Below, piece after piece: positions 42,912-50,916 of a stretch of DNA of 64,000 nt (position 1 is the first letter of the stretch; each line of letters starts with the position of its first letter). Source of the DNA: 66-474 sp963771735. Lineage in GTDB: Bacteria > Pseudomonadota > Gammaproteobacteria > Xanthomonadales > Rhodanobacteraceae. Location: NCBI GenBank assembly GCA_963771735.1, contig CAVYUN010000001.1, positions 372,001 through 436,000 of the forward strand, in the 5' to 3' direction. The translations under genes were made by a program, and so were the position numbers. The notes under the pieces are model-generated. The model had not been told where the DNA came from and made no database searches. It saw nothing but the letters and a program-made list of their open reading frames with translations.

Positions 42912-44129
42912 ATGCCCACGGAAACCGACGCGACGAACAACACCGATACAAGCCGCAAATCTGCTGCCGCCCGGCGAGCACTGGCATTTGTCGTCCTGCT
43001 TGGCATCGTCAGCTTGTTCGCCGACATGACCTACGAAGGCTCGCGCTCGATCTGGGGTCCGTTCCTCGGCATGCTGGGTGCTACCGGCGCGATCGTGGGG
43101 ATCGTCGCGGGCGTCGGCGAATTGCTGGGGTACCTGTTGCGCCTGTTCACCGGCGTGCTGGCCGACAAGACCCGACGCTACTGGACCATCACCATCGTCG
43201 GCTATGCGATCAACCTGCTGGCGGTGCCCGCACTGGCGCTCGCGGGCAACTGGCCGGTCGCGGCGGGGCTGGTGATCCTGGAACGCAGCGGCAAGGCGCT
43301 GCGCACGCCCGCGCGCGACGCGATGCTGTCCTACGCCGCGAAGGACATGGGCGGCGCGGGCTGGGCTTTCGGCCTGCACGAGGCGCTGGATTCCACCGGC
43401 GCGGTGCTCGGCCCGTTGCTCGCGGCGCTGGTGCTGTTCCTGCACGGCGGTTACCGGCACGCCTTCGCGTGGCTGCTGTTGCCGGCGCTGGGCGCGCTGG
43501 CGGCGCTGGTGGTCGCGCGGATGAAGTTTCCCCAGCCGCGGGAACTCGATACGGCGCCGGTACCGACCATGGCCGACGCAAAGGCGCTGCGCGAGCTCAA
43601 GGTATTTCTCGCGGCCACGGCGCTGATCGCGGCCGGCTACTCCGATTTCGCGCTCATCGCTTTCCACTTCGCGAAAGACCACGTCATCGCCAACGACGTG
43701 ACACCGATCCTGTACGCGCTGGCCAGCCTCGCGGGCGGCCTCACGGCGCTCGTCCTGGGCAGGATGTTCGACAGGCGCGGCCTTTCGGTCTTGCTGTGGT
43801 CCACGCTGGTGCCGGCGCTCTATGCGCCGCTGGTGTTCCTGGGCGGCCCTTGGGCGGCGGTCGCGGGCATGGTGCTGTGGGGCGTCGGCTTCGGCGCGCA
43901 CGATTCGCTGTTTCGCGCCGCGGTTGCCCAACGCATTCCGCGCGAGCGCCGTGCCACGGTAATGGGCGTGTTCAACGCCATCTACGGCACCGCCTGGTGC
44001 GCCGGCAGCATATTGCTCGGCATGTTGTACGATGTGAACCCGCTCTGCACGGTGATCGCCGCGCTGGTGTTGCAACTCGCGGCGTGCCCGTTGTTGTGGA
44101 GCCTCCGTCCTCGCCACGGGAGTGCCTGA
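42912..44129 (+). CDS. MFS transporter
   Basis: This 405-residue protein has about twelve hydrophobic helices in two halves. The segment LFADMTYEGSRSIWGPFLG and the loop RLFTGVLADKTRRYW (motif A type, with acidic-to-basic pattern) identify the major facilitator superfamily; GRMFDRRGLSVLLW is the matching motif in the second half. The substrate is unknown. It diverges from mscS over 87 bp and its stop codon overlaps the start of cfa by one base, so the two are co-expressed. Confidence 0.88.
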   Translation: MPTETDATNNTDTSRKSAAARRALAFVVLLGIVSLFADMTYEGSRSIWGPFLGMLGATGAIVGIVAGVGELLGYLLRLFTGVLADKTRRYWTITIVGYAINLLAVPALALAGNWPVAAGLVILERSGKALRTPARDAMLSYAAKDMGGAGWAFGLHEALDSTGAVLGPLLAALVLFLHGGYRHAFAWLLLPALGALAALVVARMKFPQPRELDTAPVPTMADAKALRELKVFLAATALIAAGYSDFALIAFHFAKDHVIANDVTPILYALASLAGGLTALVLGRMFDRRGLSVLLWSTLVPALYAPLVFLGGPWAAVAGMVLWGVGFGAHDSLFRAAVAQRIPRERRATVMGVFNAIYGTAWCAGSILLGMLYDVNPLCTVIAALVLQLAACPLLWSLRPRHGSA

Positions 44130-45298
44130 TGAACGACATGACTGCGGATACGGAACCTGCGCAGCTGTCACGCCACGAGCTCGCACTGCGGGACAAGGCG
44201 CAGAAACTGCTGGCTCACGCCGACGTGCGCATCGACGGCGACCGTCCCTGGGACCTCAAGGTGCACGATCCGCGCGTGTTCGCGCGGGCCTTCGCACACG
44301 GTTCGCTGGGCCTGGGCGAGGCCTACATGGACGGTTGGTGGGATACCGATTCGCTCGACCAGTTCTTTTACCACGTGCTCGGCGCGCACCTCGACGAACA
44401 CCTGCGCGATTTCGAAGCGCTGCGCGCCCACCTGCGTGCGCGCTTCCTCAACCTCCAGCGCGGCCGCAAGGCCTTCAAGATCGGCAAGGCGCACTACGAC
44501 ATCGGCAACGACCTGTTCTCGAAGATGCTCGGCAAGCGATTGGTGTATTCCTGCGGCTACTGGAAGGACGCCCGGAGCCTCGACGACGCGCAGGCCGCCA
44601 AGCTCGACCTGGTCTGCCGCAAGCTGCAACTGAAGCCCGGCATGAAGGTCCTCGACATCGGCTGTGGCTGGGGCGAGGCGCTGAAATTCGCCGCCGAAAA
44701 CTATGGTGTGGCAGGCGTGGGCGTCACCGTATCGGAACAGCAGGCGCAGTTCGCGCGCGACCTGTGCAAGGGCCTGCCGGTGGAAATCCGCCTGCAGGAT
44801 TACCGCGACGTCGACGAGCAATTCGACGCGGTGTATTCGATCGGCATGTTCGAACACGTCGGCGGCAAGAACTACCGTACCTATTTCGAGGTCTGCCGGC
44901 GCTGCCTCAAGGACACGGGGCTCTCCGTCCTGCACTCCATCGGCGTCAATACCTCGCCGTCGCGGCCCGATCCGTGGATCGAGAAATACATCTTTCCCAA
45001 CTCGATGGTGCCGGCAGCCTCGCAGGTCGCACCGGCGCTGGAAAACCTGTTCGTGGTCGAGGATTGGCACAATTTCGGTGCCGACTACGACAAGACCCTG
45101 ATGGCGTGGCTCGCCAATTTCGATGCCGCGTGGCCTGACTTGTCGGCGAGCAACCCGCGCTACGACGAACGTTTCCGGCGCATGTGGCGCTACTACCTTT
45201 CGAGCTCGGCCGCCACCTTCCGCACCCGCCGCGACCAGCTGTGGCAGCTCACGCTGTCGCCGAATGGCGTGCCGGGCGGTTACCGCGTGCCGCGCTGA
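44129..45298 (+). CDS. cfa: Cyclopropane-fatty-acyl-phospholipid synthase
   Basis: The enzyme adds a methylene from SAM to double bonds of membrane phospholipid acyl chains. This 389-residue protein (E. coli 382) has an N-terminal lipid-interacting domain (residues 1-120, with AHGSLGLGEAYMDGWWDTDSL), KAHYDIGNDLF, CGYW with the conserved Cys, SAM motif VLDIGCGWGEALKFAA (about residues 173-188) and GMFEHVGGKNYRTYF (catalytic Glu/His region). GGGAG precedes the ATG. It commonly belongs to the stationary or stress response. Confidence 0.96.
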   Translation: MNDMTADTEPAQLSRHELALRDKAQKLLAHADVRIDGDRPWDLKVHDPRVFARAFAHGSLGLGEAYMDGWWDTDSLDQFFYHVLGAHLDEHLRDFEALRAHLRARFLNLQRGRKAFKIGKAHYDIGNDLFSKMLGKRLVYSCGYWKDARSLDDAQAAKLDLVCRKLQLKPGMKVLDIGCGWGEALKFAAENYGVAGVGVTVSEQQAQFARDLCKGLPVEIRLQDYRDVDEQFDAVYSIGMFEHVGGKNYRTYFEVCRRCLKDTGLSVLHSIGVNTSPSRPDPWIEKYIFPNSMVPAASQVAPALENLFVVEDWHNFGADYDKTLMAWLANFDAAWPDLSASNPRYDERFRRMWRYYLSSSAATFRTRRDQLWQLTLSPNGVPGGYRVPR

Positions 45299-45354
45299 GA
45301 TTGCGAGCGCCGTGGTGCCCGTGCAGTGCCGGGCATGTGCATCATCGCGGTCTG

Positions 45355-46071
45355 CTATGCGTCGACCCTGACCACGACCATGCTGTAGTTGTCACTCGGA
45401 CCCTTCGCTTCGACCAAGCGTCGGCACGCGCCAGCGAAGTCTCCCGGATACCGCGAAATTTTGCCGGCCGCGATCAGCTCGTCCGGAACGAGCTTGTTGT
45501 AGGCACCGTCCGAGGCGATGAGCAACCAGTCACCCGATTCCACTTCGAACTCGATCTGCTGGATGACGGGCTTGCCCGGAATGCCCAGCGCGCTGTCCAG
45601 GATGTGCTTTCTCGGGTAATGGCTGAATTCCTCCCGCGAAAGCAGCCCTGCATTGAACAGCCTCTGCGCCTCCGAATGATCCTCGGACAATTGAGTGAGA
45701 GTGCTGTCCCTCATGATATACAGCCGGGTGTCCCCGCAGTGCGCCGCGATCAGCTCTCGTCCCCGCAACCCCATGATCGTCAGGGTCGTCGCCATCGCGG
45801 CATGCTCGGGAAACTCCCCTTGCAACCGTCGAAGTCCGGCGTGGCATTCCAGTGCGAGCGCGGCCAGCCTTGCGGCCGTCATGCCGGCAGCGACGGCATG
45901 CTGCTTGAAATAGTCAATGACATACCGGGACGCCTGGCCACCACCGGGCATGCCGCCCAGGCCATCGGCAACGGTGGCAAAAAACGCATCGCCCGCCGAC
46001 CACGTCGCCCAGCTGTCCTGGTTCGACGAGCGCGGACCGATTTCCGAAAACGCCGCCGCGGACGCCAGCAC
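45355..46071 (-). CDS. PP2C-type serine/threonine protein phosphatase
   Basis: This 238-residue phosphatase has the PP2C metal-binding motifs: GPRSSNQDSW (Asp near residue 18), VADGLGGMPGG (residues about 34-44), the central MATTLTIMGL, CGDTRLY, and C-terminal LLIASDGAYN and GPSDNYSMVVV (DN pair). It dephosphorylates Ser/Thr, normally opposing an Hanks-type kinase, but no kinase lies nearby. The start is taken as GTG 46071 because GGAGG lies 7 nt upstream, rather than a GTG 27 nt further up. The 265 bp to the divergent TraB gene hold no clear gene. Confidence 0.9.
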   Translation of the reverse strand: MLASAAAFSEIGPRSSNQDSWATWSAGDAFFATVADGLGGMPGGGQASRYVIDYFKQHAVAAGMTAARLAALALECHAGLRRLQGEFPEHAAMATTLTIMGLRGRELIAAHCGDTRLYIMRDSTLTQLSEDHSEAQRLFNAGLLSREEFSHYPRKHILDSALGIPGKPVIQQIEFEVESGDWLLIASDGAYNKLVPDELIAAGKISRYPGDFAGACRRLVEAKGPSDNYSMVVVRVDA

Positions 46072-46336
46072 TGACTCACCTCCACCACTGCATTCCACAA
46101 ACCCGGAAGTAACAACACCCCGCCCGGGAATTCGATGCCGGCCGACAGGATCATATCGGGTGACGTAGCCACGTTGTCATGCTTCCTCGATTCCATCGAA
46201 GCATCCCTGCTGCGATTGGATCGGTCCTCCGGCCCCGGGTTCCCGGTCGCTGCAGTCCGATGCATTCGCTGACTGAAATTTCGGAGCAATGCCGGTGCAT
46301 GGCAGAATGAACAGCATTTCCGGCCCATCCGCTGCC

Positions 46337-47213
46337 ATGAAAACATTGCAACGACTGTCATGGTGCTTCGCGATCCTCATGCTGTTCGCGTGCACGCCGG
46401 CCCTGGCCGATCCGGCGCTGTGGATCGCAAAAAGCCCCACCGCGACCGTATACCTGTTCGGCACGGTGCACGTACTGCCCAAGGACGCGCACTGGCACAA
46501 TCCGTCGCTCGACAAGGCGCTGGCGGCTAGCCATGCGCTGTACGTGGAAGAGGACGACGACAATCCCGCCAGCATGCAAATGCTGGTCGTGAAGTACGGC
46601 ATGGACTTGCAACATCCGTTGTCGGCGCAACTCGACGATGCCGACCGCGCACGCCTGGATGCTCGCAGCCAAGGCGGCCGGCGTCACGGGAGGCGCAACG
46701 ATCCTGAACGCCATGAAACCCTGGCTGGCAGCATTGACCATTTCGGTCGCGCCGATCGTCAAGGCCGGCTACGACCCGAAATCCGGCGCCGACAAGCAGC
46801 TCGAACGCGAATTCAAGGCGGACGGCAAACCAGTTGATGCGTTCGAGACCGCCGAGCAACAAATTCGCTACTTCGCGAACCTGCCGTCACCGTTGCAGAT
46901 GGACCTGTTGCACAACGCCCTGGACGATTACGCCAAGGGTCCGGCCGAGATCAAGGCGCTGATCCATGCATGGCAGGCAGGCAATGTGTCCGCCATCGCG
47001 AAAACCATCAACGGTGGCATGCGCAAGCACTACCCGAAGCTCTACCGGGTGCTGCTGGTCGACCGCAATCGCCGCTTCGCGCGGCGGATCGCGGAACTCC
47101 TGAAAACGCACGGCACCGTCTTCGTCGCGATCGGGACCGGGCATCTGGCCGGGTCCGACAGCGTGCAGGCACAACTGGCGAAGACTGGCGTCGAGGTCGA
47201 ACGCGTGCATTGA
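46337..47213 (+). pseudogene. TraB/GumN family exported protein, disrupted by a +1 frameshift
   Basis: The first part has a signal peptide (to about residue 24) and LWIAKSPTATVYLFGTVHVLPKDAHWHNPSLDKAL, typical of the TraB/GumN fold with its GTVHV metal-site motif. The frame breaks between 46650 and 46665: the continuation (AAKAAGVTGGATILNAMKPWLAALT through the C-terminal GTVFVAIGTGHLAGSDSV) is read in the next frame. The span is 877 bp (3n+1); removing one base near 46663 restores a ~292-residue protein. The downstream half ends in a complete GTGHL motif. A sequence error or true inactivation are both possible. Confidence 0.85.
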
Positions 47214-47327
47214 CGCGCTCACGCCGCGACAATTCCGCCAATCGACAACTGGATATAGTCGCGCCGTCCATGGCGCTCGCCTTGCAGGCCGCCTTCGGCG
47301 TGCTGCTTCAACATCCTATTTGCATAG

Positions 47328-47349
47328 TCCGGCCTGCGCCGGAATGACG
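47328..47349 (+). repeat. Short palindromic repeat 'TCCGGCCTKCGCCGGAATGACG', copy 2
   Basis: Same as the copy at 794-815 with one changed base in the loop. It lies 8 bp upstream of the parC start and after the disrupted TraB gene. Confidence 0.7.
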
Positions 47350-47356
47350 GACGACC

Positions 47357-49607
47357 ATGACTTCACTTGCAACCAACTTCGAACAGATTCCGTTGCGCGA
47401 ATACGCCGAGCGCGCCTACCTCGACTACTCGATGTACGTGGTGCTGGATCGCGCCCTGCCCTTCATCGGCGACGGCCTCAAACCCGTGCAGCGGCGCATC
47501 GTGTACGCGATGAGCGAACTGGGGCTGGCCGCCACCGCCAAGCCCAAGAAATCCGCGCGCACGGTCGGCGACGTGATCGGCAAGTTCCATCCGCACGGCG
47601 ACAGCTCGGTATACGAAGCGATGGTTTTGATGGCGCAGCCGTTCTCCTACCGCTATCCGCTGATCGACGGCCAGGGCAACTTCGGATCCTCGGACGACCC
47701 CAAGTCGTTCGCCGCGATGCGTTACACCGAATCGCGGCTGACCCCGATCGCCGAACTGCTGCTGGGCGAACTCGGCATGGGCACGGTCGAATGGACGCCC
47801 AACTTCGACGGCACGCTCAAGGAACCGTCGTGGTTGCCGGCACGCGTCCCGCACGTGCTGCTGAACGGTTCCACCGGCATCGCCGTGGGCATGGCCACCG
47901 ACATTCCGCCGCACAATTTGCGCGAAGTCGCGTCGGCGTGCATCCACCTGCTGGATGAGCCTGCCGCCAGCATCGCCGAACTTTGCGAACATGTGCGCGG
48001 CCCCGACTTCCCGACTGCCGCCGAGATCATCACGCCACGCGACGAACTCGCGGCGATGTACGCGACCGGCAACGGCTCGGTGCGCTGCCGCGCGGTGTAC
48101 ACGGAAGAACGCGGCAACGTCGTGCTGACCGCGCTGCCGCACCAGGTCTCGCCGGCCAAGGTGATCGAGCAGATAGCGGCGCAGATGCGCGCCAAGAAGC
48201 TGCCCATGATCGAGGACGTGCGCGACGAATCCGACCACGAGAATCCGGTGCGGCTGGTGTTGATTCCGCGCTCGAACCGGGTCGACACCGCAGCGATGAT
48301 GCAGCACCTGTTCGCGACCACTGATCTCGAGAAGAGCTTTCGCGTCAATCTCAACATGATCGGGCTGGACGGACGGCCGCAGGTCAAGACGCTCAAGCAG
48401 ATCCTCGAGGAATGGCTGCGTTTCCGCAGCGACACCGTGACGCGCCGCCTGCAACACCGCCTCGAAAAAGTCGAGCGCCGCCTGCACCTGCTGGAAGGCC
48501 TGCGCATCGCCTTCCTCAACCTCGACGAAGTGATTCGCATCGTCCGCCACGAGGACGAACCGAAACCGGCGCTGATCGAGCGCTTCAAGCTCTCAGAGGA
48601 ACAGGCCGACTACATCCTCGAAACCAGGCTGCGGCAACTCGCGCGGCTCGAGGAAATGAAGCTCGATGCCGAGCGTGATGAGCTGGAAGAGGAACGCGCG
48701 AAGATCGAAGTGACGCTGAAATCCAAGGCACGCCTCAAGACCCTGATCAAGCAGGAATTGAATGCCGACGCCGACAAGTACGGCGACGCGCGCCGCTCGC
48801 CGCTGGTCGAGCGCAGTGCCGCGCAGGCACTGAATGAAAGCGAACTGGTGGTGTCGGAACCCGTGACCGTAGTGCTGTCGCAGAAAGGCTGGGCGCGTGC
48901 CGCGAAGGGTCATGACGTCGATGCGCGCGAATTGTCGTACCGTGAAGGCGATGCGTACCTCGCCAGCGCGCGCGGCAAGAGCGCCCAGCAGGTGGTGTTC
49001 CTCGATTCCACCGGCCGCAGCTATTCCGCGTCCGCGCACACGCTGCCCTCCGCGCGTGGCAACGGCGAACCCCTGACCGGCCGGTTCACGCCGCCGGCCG
49101 GCGCACGCTTCGACGCCGTCGCCATCGGCGACAACTCGACCCGGCTGATCCTGGCGACCGATGCCGGCTACGGATTCGTGACCCGGTTCGAGGCGTTGCT
49201 CGCGAACAAGAAGGCCGGCAAGCAGGTCATCAACACGGATCGACGATGCCCGGGTGCTCGCGCCTGCCAGCGTCAACGACCCCGCGCGCGACCGCATCGT
49301 TGCGGTGACCACGGAAGGGCATCTTTTGATGTTCTCGGTGGCGGACCTGCCGGAACTCGACCGCGGCCGCGGCAACAAAGTGATCGAGATTCCCAAGGCC
49401 AAACTGAAATCCGGCGAGGAACGCCTGGCCGGTATCGCAGTGGTCGCGGAGGGCTCGGGCGAAGTCACGCTCCACGCCGGCGCCCGCAAACTCACCTTGA
49501 GGTGGGCGGACCTCGTCGAATACGGTGGCAGCCGCGCGCAACGCGGTGGCCTGCTGCCGCGCGGATTGCGCCGGGTGGACTGGATCGAAACCACCGGGAA
49601 AACCTGA
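47357..49607 (+). CDS. parC: DNA topoisomerase IV subunit A (ParC), with an apparent +1 frameshift in the C-terminal domain
   Basis: ParC decatenates daughter chromosomes with ParE. The N-terminal breakage-reunion domain is intact: KPVQRRI, HPHGDSSVYE (quinolone positions Ser83 and Glu87 wild type-like) and the active Tyr123 in AAMRYTES. The frame breaks at 49235-49245 (QVINT to DDARVLAPASVND); the remainder (EGHLLMFSVADLPELD and WIETTGKT) continues in the +1 frame to 49607. Span 2251 bp (3n+1), about 749 residues if corrected, equal to E. coli ParC (752). Because the gene is essential, a single-base sequence or assembly error is likelier than a true lesion. Confidence 0.9.
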
Positions 49608-49657
49608 CCAACCTGCTCCGCTCGACAGTTTCCGTTCCGGCAGTGCAAAATTATCCG

Positions 49658-49942
49658 ATGCACGGCGAATACAAGATGCCCGGCGGCAAACTGGTGATGG
49701 CCGACCTCGAGGTGCGCAACGGCATGCTGACCGGCGTGCGCATCAGCGGCGATTTCTTTCTGGAGCCCGACTCCGCGTTGACCATGATCGACATCGCGCT
49801 GGAAGGCCTGCCCGCCGCGGCCGGCAATACGCATCACGCAGCCGTGATCCAGGCCGCATTGGGATCCCACGTGAGAATGTATGGCGTTTCGCCGGAAGCC
49901 ATCGCCGTGGCGGTGCAACGCGCGCTGGAGACACGCGCGTGA
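49658..49942 (+). CDS. Lipoate-protein ligase accessory domain protein (LplB-like)
   Basis: This 94-residue protein corresponds to the separate C-terminal domain of lipoate-protein ligase A: the YKMPGGKLVMADLEV motif and the GDFFLEP stretch are found in the ~90-residue CTD that E. coli LplA carries fused to its catalytic domain. In some organisms the two domains are separate proteins (LplA plus LplB) and both are needed to activate lipoate. Its stop overlaps the GTG start of the catalytic gene (GTGA). It begins 50 bp after parC. The ribosome site is weak; translation may be coupled to parC. Confidence 0.82.
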   Translation: MHGEYKMPGGKLVMADLEVRNGMLTGVRISGDFFLEPDSALTMIDIALEGLPAAAGNTHHAAVIQAALGSHVRMYGVSPEAIAVAVQRALETRA

Positions 49943-50715
49943 ACCGCACGGACTGGAAGGATTACCCGTGGCGGCTGATCCACGTCGACCCGCAACCGCC
50001 GGCCTTGCACATGGCGCTGGACGAGGTGTTGACCGACGAGGTCGCGGCGCGACGACGCCCGCCGACGCTGCGCGTGTGGGAATGGTCGTCGCCGTGCGTG
50101 GTGATCGGACGTTTCCAGTCGCTGCGCAACGAAGTGGACGCTGTGGCCGCGCACCGGCACGGCATCCAGGTCGTGCGACGCATCAGCGGCGGCGGCGCGA
50201 TGTTCATCGAGCCCGGCAGCACCATCACCTATTCGCTGTACGCCCCGGAAACGCTGGTCTCCGGCATGGGCTTCCAGGAAGCCTATGAATTCATGGACGC
50301 GTGGGTCATCCACGCACTGCAGGGCCTCGGCATCAACGCCTGGTACCAGCCGCTCAACGACATCACTTCGCCCGCCGGCAAGATCGCCGGCGCCGCGCAG
50401 ACGCGCCGCGGCGGTGCGGTGCTGCATCATGTCACCATGGCCTACGACATCAATGCAGGGAAAATGCTGGAAGTGCTGCGCATCGGACGTGAAAAGCTGT
50501 CGGACAAGGCCACGGCAAGCGCCGCCAAGCGGGTCGATCCGCTGCGCAGCCAGACCGGCCTCGCACGCGCCGAAGTCATCGACCGGATGATCGCGACCTT
50601 TCGCAACCTCTACGGCCTGGCACTCGGCAAGCTGGAGCCACGCGAACTCGAACTTGCCTCGAAACTCGCCGCCTCCAAGTTTTCCGGCGCGGCATGGACC
50701 GGCATCGTGCCGTAA
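49939..50715 (+). CDS. lplA: Lipoate-protein ligase catalytic subunit (LplA-type, without CTD)
   Basis: This 258-residue protein has the biotin/lipoate ligase fold: RVWEWSSPCVVIGRFQSLRNEVD (about residues 36-58), VVRRISGGGAMFIEPGSTITYSL with the RRxxGGG substrate-binding motif, and the catalytic Lys in PAGKIAGAAQTRRGGAVLHH (about residue 150). E. coli LplA (338) has an additional CTD, which here is encoded by the preceding gene. Start is GTG 49939, inside the previous stop. Lipoyl targets are the E2 and H proteins of 2-oxoacid dehydrogenases and glycine cleavage. Confidence 0.88.
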   Translation: MNRTDWKDYPWRLIHVDPQPPALHMALDEVLTDEVAARRRPPTLRVWEWSSPCVVIGRFQSLRNEVDAVAAHRHGIQVVRRISGGGAMFIEPGSTITYSLYAPETLVSGMGFQEAYEFMDAWVIHALQGLGINAWYQPLNDITSPAGKIAGAAQTRRGGAVLHHVTMAYDINAGKMLEVLRIGREKLSDKATASAAKRVDPLRSQTGLARAEVIDRMIATFRNLYGLALGKLEPRELELASKLAASKFSGAAWTGIVP

Positions 50716-50718
50716 GCA

Positions 50719-50850
50719 TGCGATCATCCCTGATCGCTGCTTCGTTGGATGATCAAACAGCCGGCCCCACCCGAGTCATGAGAGACCACCTCGGCCATTG
50801 AAGCCGCCGTCCATGGCCAGGAGCTCCCTGGCCTGACTTTTCACGATAGC
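50719..50850 (+). repeat. Dispersed intergenic repeat, family A, copy 2
   Basis: Left end GCGATCATCCCTGATCGC then TGCTTCG; right end CCATGGCCAGGAGCTCCCTG then GCCTGACTTTTCACGATAGC. GGCCAGG/CCTGGCC form a hairpin around AGCTC. It begins a few bases after the lplA stop and fills most of the gap to the acylase gene. Confidence 0.8.
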
Positions 50851-50916
50851 CTTCCTCCGACATTTGGTGGGCGCTGCTGCAACGTTCACAATGCCGCGAC
50901 CATACGGGAAACATCC

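Noticed and set aside
42878..45298. A single frame running through the MFS gene into cfa, suggesting a fusion
   Set aside because: The upstream part is out of frame with the MFS protein; the MFS stop and cfa start overlap as separate genes.
46100..46190. Minus-strand stretch starting MESRKHDN upstream of the PP2C gene
   Set aside because: It continues far into the PP2C gene in another frame and resembles no family.
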